Below the pieces are notes generated by a model. That model was not told the DNA's origin. It did no database searches and worked only from the letters and a program-made list of their open reading frames with translations. From assembly GCA_938007995.1 (NCBI GenBank), contig CALLLW010000064.1, forward strand, positions 1-54,205: a stretch of DNA of 54,205 nucleotides. Direction: 5' to 3'. Below, piece after piece: positions 1 through 7,712 of the stretch (position 1 is the first letter of the stretch; the number at the start of each line of letters is the position of its first letter). This DNA is from an uncultured Granulosicoccaceae bacterium. GTDB lineage: Bacteria > Pseudomonadota > Gammaproteobacteria > Granulosicoccales > Granulosicoccaceae. The position numbers and the translations under genes were made by a program.

Positions 1-429
1 GAGAATCAATGCGTAAAGTGCTATCCACACTTTCCGGATCAATTTGATCACCTGAGCTGCTACTATCAGCCACTCGAGCGTTAGGAAAATAGGTGATCAA
101 ATAAAACCAGAATGACTGATCACTTTCGCCGGAATACGCAACAGTCAATGCCACAGGGATTAGTTTTTAATCTCATCGACTATCTGACACTGGTAGATTG
201 GACTGGAAGAGTTATCAGAGACGATAAACGCGGTGCTATCACCGATACCATACCACCCATACTACAAAAACTCGACATCTCTGCTGACCACTGGATTGAG
301 CTCTCTACGCGATTTGAAAAACGATTCAAGGGCATTGCGGGATCAGCGCAATCCATCAAAAAGCTATGCGCCTACTTCGGACTTAGCAGACAAACCAACC
401 GAAGTAGTAGCGAAGTACTCTACGGCTAG
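1..429 (+). pseudogene. C-terminal remnant of a Y1/REP-associated (RAYT-like) transposase
   Basis: The readable part (from about 112) is roughly 105 codons and contains the stretch DYLTLVDWTGRVIRDDKRGA followed by PPILQKLDI, which I recognise as the C-terminal region of IS200/Y1-domain, REP-associated transposases of about 320 residues. The N-terminal nuclease domain with its HUH motif and catalytic Tyr is absent. Reading upstream in the same frame gives a TAG and a TGA between 90 and 105, so the gene is broken rather than only cut by the window edge. A perfect hairpin lies just downstream (452-478), as expected for REP sequences next to such enzymes. The family assignment is from memory of the C-terminal motif. 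The pseudogene status is read directly from the sequence. Confidence 0.7.
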
Positions 430-451
430 AAAAAAAAGACCGGACCTGCCT

Positions 452-478
452 TGCCATCTTCCCAACGGGAAGATGGCA
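452..478. repeat. REP-like perfect hairpin
   Basis: TGCCATCTTCCC at 452-463 is the exact reverse complement of GGGAAGATGGCA at 467-478, giving a 12-bp stem with a 3-nt AAC loop. No T-run follows directly on either strand; a run of eight A lies at 429-437, too far away for a simple intrinsic terminator. Its place 20-50 bp after a RAYT-type transposase remnant suggests a REP element. Confidence 0.55.
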
Positions 479-698
479 CGCTGCACGTCAATAATATTTC
501 CGGACTTCGTTGCCGCCAATTTCCTCCTGAAATCAGATTCAGAGACTGATTTTGAAAAGCTTTTTCCTGTCGATATCGAATTTAGTTGGTTAAACAACTT
601 GGCATTCTCTTTCAACTATCAACTAGTTATTTTTTTCAGTGCCTGTCTTGGTTACAAGTCATGTAACGATTAGGTAGCGATTCTTTACGGTGCCTGTC

Positions 699-878
699 TT
701 AGTGAGAATACACCAGTTGCACCGATTCATCCTGTAGATCCGGCGGGTAACCGTACTTGCGCAAAGCACGCTTTACCAACCGACGTATGTGTACGCGGGC
801 CTGGCCTCTGGTATGCCAGTCAATAGATACATTTGCACGGACGGTCTGCACCAACTCGGTGGCAATGACTTTTGTTTT
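699..878 (-). pseudogene. hsdR 3'-end fragment (type I restriction), copy B
   Basis: On the minus strand this reads KVIATELVQTVRANVSIDWH and then RRLVKRALRKYGYPPD, the typical C-terminal end of type I restriction endonuclease R subunits (HsdR, DUF3387-like tail). It has no start codon, is closed upstream by an in-frame TGA, and ends in a few unrelated codons (VYSH) and a stop at 699-701 where homology with the second copy stops. It cannot encode a working enzyme. It shares a 194-bp repeat with 3304-3497, differing at about eight positions. Confidence 0.7.
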
Positions 879-904
879 TCCTCACCCATCTTATTTTTTA
901 CAGT
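711..904. repeat. 194-bp direct repeat, left copy
   Basis: This segment matches 3304-3497 over its whole length without gaps, with about eight substitutions by eye (about 96% identity). The two copies flank the hicA-hicB-immA cassette and the chimeric HTH gene. The repeat covers the 3' end of hsdR plus about 35 bp of the sequence upstream of the surviving frame. Confidence 0.85.
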
Positions 905-955
905 AACTGTCCTGGTCAGAACTCTTTTTTACAGTAACTGTCCTGGTCAGAACTC
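894..955. repeat. Perfect 31-bp tandem duplication
   Basis: Two exact adjacent copies, 894-924 and 925-955. Each has six T followed by ACAGTAACTGTCCTGGTCAG and AACTC. The unit is one version of a degenerate motif (core CAGTGCCTGTC[CT]T) that recurs at 637-652, 687-705, 3493-3511 and 3628-3645, always at a gene scar in this island. Confidence 0.85.
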
Positions 956-1018
956 TGGTCAGAATATATGGAATTCGGTTTACGCCTAAACCAATGAACC
1001 AAGTACGAAAACAGGTAG

Positions 1019-1489
1019 TCAGAGTGGCACCCCTAACCGAATCGCCATTGCCTGCCGAGAAACTCCGAATATACCCGCCATACTGTCAAGATCGCAGTCT
1101 GGGTTCTGCCATTCCTCGTTGACCTTCGATTTCGGCATTAGTATGTCCGCTGCAAATCTATTTGCTTGCACCTCGACGGGTGTAGGCAGACCAGATCGAT
1201 AAAGACCATCGTCCAAAATTCCGTCACCTATAATGTCTCTGTGTAAAATCCAATGCGCTAACTCATGGGCAATTGTGAACCTTTGCCTGACCTTGGAATG
1301 GGTTGCATTTACATAAACCGAATAGCTATCGCCGTCCGGGTTCTTCTTAATCATCCCTGAGTTCTCTGCCCAGTCCTGCACTTCATAAACCTTTATTCCA
1401 AACCTGTTACACAGGGCAACTACATCTACCGGGAGTGATTTTTGGGCCTCCACAATTAGATTTTGAACAGCATCTCTGGAAACATTCAT
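1019..1489 (-). CDS. ImmA/IrrE family metallo-endopeptidase
   Basis: The protein has 156 residues. A zinc-protease motif HELAH lies at residues 75-79 and a third ligand in the EVQANRFA helix at Glu106, the standard ImmA/IrrE (COG2856) arrangement, followed by a short C-terminal HTH-like segment (MAGIFGVSRQAMAIRLGV). In this family the protease usually cleaves a partner repressor or antitoxin. The ATG overlaps the stop of the upstream hicB-like gene by 4 bp (ATGA), so the two are co-translated and probably form one module. I infer that the protease acts on the HicB-like partner or on the toxin; the sequence does not show this. No truncation is evident and the zinc ligands are intact. Confidence 0.85.
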   Translation of the reverse strand: MNVSRDAVQNLIVEAQKSLPVDVVALCNRFGIKVYEVQDWAENSGMIKKNPDGDSYSVYVNATHSKVRQRFTIAHELAHWILHRDIIGDGILDDGLYRSGLPTPVEVQANRFAADILMPKSKVNEEWQNPDCDLDSMAGIFGVSRQAMAIRLGVPL

Positions 1490-2031
1490 GTTGAAAGCGC
1501 CTTAATCTCTTTGAGTGCGGATACAGGCAAATCAGGCACCGCGTCTCTCTGCTGAGATATTATTTGCGTCCACTGAGAAGACTGCAGCTGATATGAGTTA
1601 GTTGAGTAACAACTGTTCACCGCCTCGAAAGCAATCGCCATACGCGGAGAGGAAAAAGACATTTTCGAAACTTGAAACATACCGTGGTTATAACTGATTA
1701 ACGTGTTCAGGTAGCTATTGAGACTCACACTTTCTCTGTCAGCACTGATAGCTAGAGAACGATGTAAATGTTTAGCAAGTCGAAGCGTTACGCGACCACT
1801 GTATTCAACTTCTTCCCAATCCAGAGGAGCAGGCATTTGCTTGCCTTGTTCGCGAAAAACTTTCGCAGTGGTTTCAATTGTATCGACAGCCAATGCAACA
1901 GCAGCATCGCGTGTATCTGCATACTCGCGAACATCAGGTAACTCACGCACGCGAGCTTCGAAGTATGTCTCGCCATCAATTTCGACTAATTTTGTAGATA
2001 TCTCGTATTTGTTTGCATCAAACATAGTCAT
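1486..2031 (-). CDS. HicB-like antitoxin with RHH DNA-binding segment
   Basis: About 181 residues from the ATG at 2031; a GTG one codon earlier is also possible. The N-terminal part (ETYFEARVRELPDVREYADT) is the partly degraded RNase-H-like HicB fold. The segment YSGRVTLRLAKHLHRSLAIS with SLNSYLNTLI is a ribbon-helix-helix DNA-binding element typical of long HicB antitoxins. The C-terminal 60 residues are not recognised. The gene sits between a frameshifted hicA-like frame, whose stop overlaps its 5' end, and the immA/irrE gene, with a 4-bp overlap. HicB proteins bind HicA and repress their own operon, so autoregulation is likely by family analogy. Confidence 0.75.
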   Translation of the reverse strand: MTMFDANKYEISTKLVEIDGETYFEARVRELPDVREYADTRDAAVALAVDTIETTAKVFREQGKQMPAPLDWEEVEYSGRVTLRLAKHLHRSLAISADRESVSLNSYLNTLISYNHGMFQVSKMSFSSPRMAIAFEAVNSCYSTNSYQLQSSQWTQIISQQRDAVPDLPVSALKEIKALST

Positions 2032-2322
2032 CACCTGAACTCAGATATTTGTTTAGATCTTCGGTGTGCGTTTTCAACACCCTGATCACACTCAAAACGT
2101 AGGGTAATTTCAGAGCCTTATCTTTCCCATGCTCACAAGAGAAACCACTTGAATGAAAGTGGTCCAGGTGCTGGTGTACGAACACCTTATGATTTTCTGC
2201 CTTACCGGTAGTTACCTCAAACCCATAGATTCCAGCAGAGCAATCATTTCACTGCATCTCGTGGTCTTTTTATTTTGGCTGAGTTGATCTATCGCGTCTT
2301 GAACCAGCAAGAATGCCACCAC
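2018..2322 (-). pseudogene. hicA-like toxin, single-base frameshift
   Basis: Two minus-strand frames join into one protein. The first runs from a GTG near 2322 and reads DAIDQLSQNKKTTRCSEMIA then LLESMG. After a shift of one base near 2222 the second reads FEVTTGKAENHKVFVHQHLD, then CEHGKDKALKLPYVL and ends NKYLSSGDDYV with a stop at 2018-2020. The pattern LLExxGFxVxxGKxxxHKxF...HGK is that of HicA-family mRNA-interferase toxins, with the expected His. A one-base deletion separates the halves, either a real inactivation or a sequencing error. Its stop lies inside the start region of the hicB-like gene, the usual hicA-hicB overlap. A shifted product would stop soon after ESMG. Confidence 0.6.
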
Positions 2323-2599
2323 TATGACACCATATGTAGTGTCAGATATCCAAAAATCTGAAGTTTACTGCAAATTTTCTGTTATTCCCATCACATACAA
2401 GGATTGGATTTATCGCGAAAATCGCGCTGACTCGTTGTTTTTCCAGTATTGGATGCAACGAAAAAAGGGCAGATAAGCCTAAAAAAACCAAATTTATCAA
2501 TAAGATAAAAAGTTTCGCAATTTCCTCTACGGACACTATCTGGCTTTTCTCCTCAAATACTGCATCCTTAGCTTCTACCGAGCAGCCAATCAGCGTCAA

Positions 2600-3118
2600 C
2601 TAACCTGACGAAGACCACTGACCAGCCATAGCCTCCGCCTGCTGTAACACCAGTTGCACCGCTTCGTCCTGTAGATCCGGTATATCAAGCCAGTCACGAG
2701 CCACAGCAGCGGCCTCTGCCGGATCAGTCGGCATTTGGCTCGGCACAAAAGGCATGGCCTGTTCACTGATGTACTCGCGAAGCGTTAGATAAATATCCCG
2801 GTAGCTTTCGACATTCTCGATGATGATTTTTAGCTTACGGGATATTGTCGGTTTTTGGTTGGCGAGGCTGCGAAACTGTGCAGAAAGCATTTTATTCGGA
2901 TCGACTTCTCCGGGCTCCATAAAGTACAGCACACCGCGATTCAGGTGACCGGCAATTTTACTGAGCTGTGAGTATGAAAGCCCGCTGCTCGTCTTATTGA
3001 GCGTTTCCAGCGTTGAGCCTGCAATCTTGAGGTCGCTGAACAGTGACTCAAGAGTAAGGCTATGCAACGCCGCTGTAGAGCGGATCCGCTGCACATTAAT
3101 GTTTTCAAGTTTATCCAT
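2600..3118 (-). CDS. Chimeric HTH/ImmA-type regulator N-terminus fused to hsdR tail
   Basis: A 172-codon frame. Residues 1-145 resemble the N-terminal half of XRE-HTH plus ImmA/IrrE fusion regulators: NRGVLYFMEPGEVD, then QFRSLANQKPTISRKLK and ESYRDIYLTLRE, the usual linker before the protease domain. Instead of the HExxH domain, the last 25 residues (DLQDEAVQLVLQQAEAMA) are the tail of HsdR. The DNA at 2625-2680 matches 3281-3336 over 56 bp with one mismatch, so the fusion point is visible at nucleotide level. The frame is open and may be translated, but the protease half is lost. I infer recombination between neighbouring type I restriction genes. Confidence 0.6.
   Translation of the reverse strand: MDKLENINVQRIRSTAALHSLTLESLFSDLKIAGSTLETLNKTSSGLSYSQLSKIAGHLNRGVLYFMEPGEVDPNKMLSAQFRSLANQKPTISRKLKIIIENVESYRDIYLTLREYISEQAMPFVPSQMPTDPAEAAAVARDWLDIPDLQDEAVQLVLQQAEAMAGQWSSSG
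2625..2680. repeat. 56-bp direct repeat shared with 3281-3336
   Basis: This repeat has one mismatch against 3281-3336 and includes the first 33 bp of the 194-bp repeat unit. It marks the junction where the HTH gene acquired the hsdR 3' end. Confidence 0.85.
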
Positions 3119-3261
3119 TTACATCTGCCGATAAACAAACTTCGATGATGGTACTGCCACTGACAGGCGGATGTCCACACTTGATCCGACTGCCTGGACA
3201 ATGGGCGACAATCGATGAATTCCAATTTAACTGCAAGATAAGGGTTGCGCCACGCTGAAGC

Positions 3262-3468
3262 CTACCTTGACCATTCCTTCGCCATAGCCTCCGCCTGCTG
3301 TAACACCAGTTGCACCGCTTCATCCTGTAGATCCGGCGGGTAACCGTACTTGCTCAAAGCACGCTTTACCAACCGACGTATGTGTACGCGGGCCTGGCCT
3401 CTGATATGCCAGTCGATAGATACATTGGCACGGACGTTCTGCACCAACTCGGTGGCAATGACTTTTGA
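3262..3468 (-). pseudogene. hsdR 3'-end fragment (type I restriction), copy A
   Basis: On the minus strand the frame reads SKVIATELVQNVRANVSIDW, then RRLVKRALSKYGYPPDLQDE and ends QQAEAMAKEWSR. This is the C-terminal end of a type I restriction R subunit, with the natural stop at 3262-3264. It is closed upstream by an in-frame TAA, so only about 68 codons of a gene of roughly 1000 codons remain. It is the more complete of the two fragments and probably shows the original 3' end. No hsdM or hsdS is present in the window. Confidence 0.7.
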
Positions 3469-3497
3469 TTATCCTCACCCATCTTATTTTTTACAGT
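3304..3497. repeat. 194-bp direct repeat, right copy
   Basis: Right partner of 711-904, the same length with about eight substitutions. It ends in the T-run and ACAGTGCC motif that is also found at the other scars in the island. Confidence 0.85.
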
Positions 3498-3711
3498 GCC
3501 TGGTCAGAACTCACAAAGGTAAGCGGTCGACCGAGGACAGGTAGTAAATCAACCTGCGATTGGTTAGCGGTGTTTTATGGCGCTGGAAAGGCACCGTAGC
3601 ACTCGGCTATCTCGTCCGGTGTAGAATAGTGCCTGGCTTAGTTAGAATGCGGCTGTTTGTTAGGTGCCATGACCAGTTAACTCTCGTTCGATAGCATCTC
3701 GCCGCTTTGCT
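3498..3711. other. Non-coding spacer between hsdR scar and ietS
   Basis: No credible gene is visible. It contains a further degenerate copy of the recurring motif (AGTGCCTGGCTTAGTTAGAA at about 3628-3647). It lies downstream of ietS and shows no convincing intrinsic terminator. Confidence 0.5.
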
Positions 3712-6210
3712 TCATTTCACAGATATCGCAGTCGGGAGATCTATGGTGCTAGCAACCGGCGTGTAAATGTCGATGTCCAGTGGCGGTGTATCTATCGTTA
3801 CAACCAAGCTGTATCGAGTGGATGATTCTCCTTTTCTCAGGTGGTGTCGTTCCTTCCACCAACCGGATCGCGGAAATATTCCAATCGTGTTGCATTGCGC
3901 GGCGTCTGCTGCCGTTGTGGCCCACCAATCTCTATGCAATGATCCGCGGCTTCGAGTGTTTCTGCCAATTGTCCAGGCGATAGCAGAACCCCCGGAGTGT
4001 TCCTCACCTTCCTCAAGTGCGTTTTTATTTAGACTCTTTAAGAACTCTTCGGTGGTTTGTTGCGGGCCGATCAGATCAAAGTCCAAACCGTGTGATCGGT
4101 ATCTGTATTTGTCCCTCCAGCCAATTTCACCCGGACCCGGTTCGACAAAGTAGGAGAGTGTTACGTCAATTCGTACTTCAGTTTCACCAGGTAGGTCATT
4201 CAGCGCCTGTTTAGGCCAGGGAAGTTCGATCAGATGCATTTCATTGGTTTTATACTCATTACCGGTTGCCCTTAGGGTGAAAGGTTGAATCTCCTGTTCG
4301 ACAATAAGTGTCAAGCTGTTACTGGCAGATGTTGCAGCTTTCGCCGCGCTTGGCTCTCCATATCCAACCAGCCGCATTAAAATTTCGAAGTTTTGCTTTC
4401 CGCTTCGGCTTTTACTGCTGAATTGCGATTTTAGTGCATCATTCCAGTCTGCTGAGTGAACTATCAGTGCACGGATTGTTTCTGGCCAGGCATCAGGGTA
4501 CTGTGCCCACAAGTTGGCTGCAAAATGGGAGGCCTGCGCAGTTGCAGCGCTCGTCATATTCATCGTGGTGAACTGTGCAGATTGTGGTAAGTGGTTGGTC
4601 GTTAGCACGGATAGGTCATCCAACTCCGTGGTGAATCGATCTTTGTCTATCCCGAGATTACCGCCCTCGAAAACGATATCCGGTTTGTTTGGCCATTTCT
4701 TTTCCCAAATTTGGGATGTAGATGTGAATGGGGATAGTTCACCAGACTTAGCCATTGGGGAGTATTGCTCCGCTAACTCATCATCACCAATAATGCATTT
4801 GTGGGTGACTGCACCAACAGTTAACGCATTCCAAGCTTGCGCAGGGTCTTGTATGGTTTTGGTGATGTTAGTTTCTGGGTAACCTTTCCAATCTTCTGGT
4901 GATAGGACATTGCCCGCTGCTACAAGGATTAAGCGACGTGCGGCGTCCTCTGCACCGGCACAAAGTTGGTCGATGCTTCCTGACCATGACGTTGGACGAC
5001 CTTCGTCATTGTGGTCGTCGCTGGTAACTGCGAGGCAACTTACTCTATTTATGTCTCTTCGTTGAATTTCAGCACGACTAATTGCTTGCTTCGTTCTCAA
5101 ACCGTACAGTGCGGGTTCGTGGTGTTGTCCAGATTCGGGTATTAACTTTACCGATTCTAAACAGTACGAAATTTCTACTGGGCTGTCGGTTTGCAGCAAC
5201 GATTCAAGTTCTGCTCCGTATGCTGCGATACCACACATTAGGGTTCCATGACCATTCTCATCGTTCACGCCCCAGTCAGAAAAGACTGTATGACAGTCCG
5301 AGTCATCGAGTATAGGTTGGAGTAATACATGTCCATTGTTAACCCCAGTATCTATAACGCAGGCTGATACTGCTGGCGCGCCATTGACCGCTGTACGATT
5401 GGCGAGATTTAGTGCCCATTCCGCCTGTTCTGCGCTCTGCATTTCAGTCCAAAACGTAGCGGTTGATTTTGCTTTACGGAACTCTGCAATGTCATCACTA
5501 GAGTAGAGCAAATCTTTCAATTGATCAGTAGTTACGCGAATTAGAACGACCGATCTTTCAGGAAATGTAAGGAAGCCTTCTTTCTGAGGAATTTCCAACT
5601 GTTTACAAATGGCCGAGAAATTTGAGATCGTTTCGGTCTGATCGTTGCCAATTCTTAGCCAAACCTCGCACCACTCGGAATCCTTGGGTTGCAAAGACGG
5701 TTCGTCTCGCCAAAACGATTCCAGTACCGCTTCTCGGAGATTGTCGATACTTGCAATTAGTGGCTCGTTTTTTGGCTGTGCGGAGGGTGTTATTTCCTTT
5801 TCGTATTGGTCGATTTTTTTTAGTAGTATCTTCTCTTTGCCGGACGGCACAAACACCGTTGCGTGCGTAATCTGCTGATTCTGTTCGTTGGACTTCGTCA
5901 CGACGTTAAGCAAACGTATTCCGGATGAACGAAGATCAAAGCTCTTGGTTCTTAGTTCGAAGCCGGGCGCGCTTTGAAACTCTATGTATGTTCCTGTGCG
6001 TGTTGGCAACGACGCAGAAGCACGTTCCTGATTTCTTTTTTTGGAAGCTTTCCAGGCTTTGTCAAGCCCCGCACGTACATGCCTTGCGTGGCTACCAACG
6101 TTAGAACGATCAGGAAAAGTGATATTGTCGCGACCGCTTTGGCGCGAAGTAAATTCTGAAGAAGACAACGCTGGATTTACAAAAAGATGTGGGTACGGAT
6201 TTACAGCCAT
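3712..6210 (-). CDS. ietS: Subtilisin-like S8 serine protease of an IetAS-type defence pair
   Basis: 832 residues. The S8 catalytic triad is complete: Asp287 in VIDTGV, His321 in NGHGTLMCG and Ser554 in MTSAAT (a variant of the GTSxA motif). An N-terminal region of about 280 residues and a C-terminal region of about 250 residues flank the protease domain; there is no signal peptide, so it should act in the cytoplasm. It starts with ATG 9 bp after the AAA-ATPase gene, with an AAGG ribosome-binding site between them, so the two form an operon. An AAA ATPase followed by a large cytoplasmic subtilase is the layout of ietAS, first described as a plasmid toxin-antitoxin pair in Agrobacterium and later reported as an anti-phage system. 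The function here is inferred from that match. Confidence 0.8.
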   Translation of the reverse strand: MAVNPYPHLFVNPALSSSEFTSRQSGRDNITFPDRSNVGSHARHVRAGLDKAWKASKKRNQERASASLPTRTGTYIEFQSAPGFELRTKSFDLRSSGIRLLNVVTKSNEQNQQITHATVFVPSGKEKILLKKIDQYEKEITPSAQPKNEPLIASIDNLREAVLESFWRDEPSLQPKDSEWCEVWLRIGNDQTETISNFSAICKQLEIPQKEGFLTFPERSVVLIRVTTDQLKDLLYSSDDIAEFRKAKSTATFWTEMQSAEQAEWALNLANRTAVNGAPAVSACVIDTGVNNGHVLLQPILDDSDCHTVFSDWGVNDENGHGTLMCGIAAYGAELESLLQTDSPVEISYCLESVKLIPESGQHHEPALYGLRTKQAISRAEIQRRDINRVSCLAVTSDDHNDEGRPTSWSGSIDQLCAGAEDAARRLILVAAGNVLSPEDWKGYPETNITKTIQDPAQAWNALTVGAVTHKCIIGDDELAEQYSPMAKSGELSPFTSTSQIWEKKWPNKPDIVFEGGNLGIDKDRFTTELDDLSVLTTNHLPQSAQFTTMNMTSAATAQASHFAANLWAQYPDAWPETIRALIVHSADWNDALKSQFSSKSRSGKQNFEILMRLVGYGEPSAAKAATSASNSLTLIVEQEIQPFTLRATGNEYKTNEMHLIELPWPKQALNDLPGETEVRIDVTLSYFVEPGPGEIGWRDKYRYRSHGLDFDLIGPQQTTEEFLKSLNKNALEEGEEHSGGSAIAWTIGRNTRSRGSLHRDWWATTAADAAQCNTIGIFPRSGWWKERHHLRKGESSTRYSLVVTIDTPPLDIDIYTPVASTIDLPTAISVK

Positions 6211-6219
6211 AGATCAACC

Positions 6220-7179
6220 TTACTTCATAGTTCCATAGGATGTTTTCTTATCTGCGAGCATATTCAGAAGCGATGTTTTGCTGACTGTTTTTCTATCTGA
6301 CAGAATCGCTTCCTTGATTGCGTCGTCACAAGCCTGTGTGATCTCTGCGTGACTTAATCCCACCGCATATTTAGTAACATCTTCCAATCGATATCTGCCA
6401 GTAAAAGTACCTATGCGGTTTTTTATCAACGTCTCTACTTCATCCAATGATGGCTTCTCGTAATGGAGCACATCGCTGAATCTTCTAAATAGTGCGACGT
6501 CTAGCGATTCTATGTTGTTTGTGGCAGCAACTATCAAGCTGCTGGACTCGTCTTGTTCGATGAACTGCAACAAACCGTTGAGTACGCGTCGCATTTCTCC
6601 AACATCATTGTCCAGGCCTCGCTGAGCGCCAATGGCATCAAACTCATCGAACAGGTAGACGCCTTGTCGCTCTCGAATGAGAGAGAATATTTGCCTTAGC
6701 TTCGCAGCTGTCTCACCCATGTATTTCGTGATGAGCCTGTCAATTTGCACAATGAAAAACGGTAGGTCTGTTTTCTCAGCGAGAACAGCTGCTGTCATAG
6801 TCTTTCCAGTACCCGGTGGCCCTGAAAGCAGAATTTTGCGTCGATTGCTCAAACCAAATTTTTTTAGTTTTTCCGCCTGACTATACTCATTAATTATTCG
6901 GTCGAGTTTGGTTTGCAGGTCCTTGCGCACTACAAAAGATGCGGATACACCAGAGGTATTCTCCAGTGTAACCAGATCGTCCAATTCTGAACTGACGGAT
7001 ATGACTCTTACTTGATGATTTGGCCGTTCATCGATGATGCGTCGGATATCCCTTGCTAACGCGGTATGTCCTTGTTTTGCCTCGGTTGCCGCAACCTGGA
7101 GCGCGACAGTAACAAAGCGTTCCCCGTCATTCTTGAGATGGGATTTTATAAGCGCTTTGATTTGATCTGCGTTAGCCAT
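6220..7179 (-). CDS. ietA: AAA+ ATPase of an IetAS-type defence pair
   Basis: 319 residues with one AAA+ module: Walker A GPPGTGKT at 120-127, Walker B YLFDEFDAIG at about 175-184, sensor-1 Asn near 221 (VAATNN) and an arginine-finger-like RRF near 232. The N-terminal 100 residues are a small helical domain. It resembles the ATPase partners of subtilase effectors and would control the protease encoded 9 bp downstream. A good Shine-Dalgarno (GGGAG, 8-nt spacer) precedes the ATG. It is the first gene of the pair and the last island gene before tRNA-Lys, about 260 bp away. The alternative of a stand-alone FtsH/Cdc48-like chaperone is less likely given the tight pairing. Confidence 0.8.
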   Translation of the reverse strand: MANADQIKALIKSHLKNDGERFVTVALQVAATEAKQGHTALARDIRRIIDERPNHQVRVISVSSELDDLVTLENTSGVSASFVVRKDLQTKLDRIINEYSQAEKLKKFGLSNRRKILLSGPPGTGKTMTAAVLAEKTDLPFFIVQIDRLITKYMGETAAKLRQIFSLIRERQGVYLFDEFDAIGAQRGLDNDVGEMRRVLNGLLQFIEQDESSSLIVAATNNIESLDVALFRRFSDVLHYEKPSLDEVETLIKNRIGTFTGRYRLEDVTKYAVGLSHAEITQACDDAIKEAILSDRKTVSKTSLLNMLADKKTSYGTMK

Positions 7180-7436
7180 CAGCCATCTCCCTCGAAGCCG
7201 TCACCGATTGTCTTGGGCTATTATGATCTATTTAAGTTTGCTGATGCTTGTTTATCACAGTGACGTAAGCAAGCATCATCGTACGTCTCAGCGGATTTGA
7301 GGCTGGAAATAAGTTGCCTGAATGGACGGTATTGGGGAATACAATTCAGTTGTTAACCATATGTTAATTGAGACTATTTGCGAAACGACGGAAAGCTTGA
7401 AGGTGCTGGCAGCTTATTCATATTTACAGATATAAA

Positions 7437-7512
7437 TGGTGGGCCGTGAAGGATTCGAACCTTCGACCAATTGATTAAAAGTCAACTGCTCTACCAACTG
7501 AGCTAACGGCCC
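7437..7512 (-). tRNA. tRNA-Lys (anticodon UUU)
   Basis: On the minus strand the gene begins GGGCCGTTAGCTCAGTTGG. It has a D-arm AGAGC, the anticodon loop ACTTTTAA with anticodon UUU, a T-arm GGTTCGAATCC and the acceptor ACGGCCC, then discriminator A and an encoded CCA (7437-7439). All four arms pair. It is 76 nt with CCA and lies at the end of the tol-pal block, where pseudomonads and relatives also carry tRNA-Lys. Its 3' end faces the accessory island. Confidence 0.97.
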
Positions 7513-7615
7513 CTGCAAGATTTTTCGCGACTTCCGTTGGTTACACGAGCCAGCATTGCGCTGACGCTTTGGAAATCACGATTTGGCAAACGGGCTGTGC
7601 CCTGCCAAGCCGACT

Positions 7616-7621
7616 ATTATA
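7616..7621 (-). promoter_or_regulatory. Candidate -10 box upstream of tRNA-Lys
   Basis: A perfect TATAAT on the minus strand about 104 bp before the tRNA, followed by a GC-rich discriminator-like segment. No clear -35 is visible at 16-18 bp, so this is only a candidate. Confidence 0.35.
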
Positions 7622-7712
7622 GACTGACTTGGCCGGTCTGCATAGTCTGCGGGCTGGATTGATTGATAATTTTTCTGATTACGGATCGAGTCGGTTTGAA
7701 ACCGGGTTCGGC

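Noticed and set aside
894..955. 31-bp tandem repeats as a CRISPR array
   Set aside because: The copies are directly adjacent with no spacer, there are only two, and no cas genes are present.
2342..2599. 85-codon minus-strand frame with one hydrophobic segment
   Set aside because: It starts only with TTG, has no Shine-Dalgarno, no similarity I can recognise, and lies in a scarred region; probably a chance frame.
1..7436. A second copy of the tRNA-Lys 3' end as an attachment site
   Set aside because: I looked for the T-arm and acceptor sequence in the island and did not find it; the other end may be outside the window.
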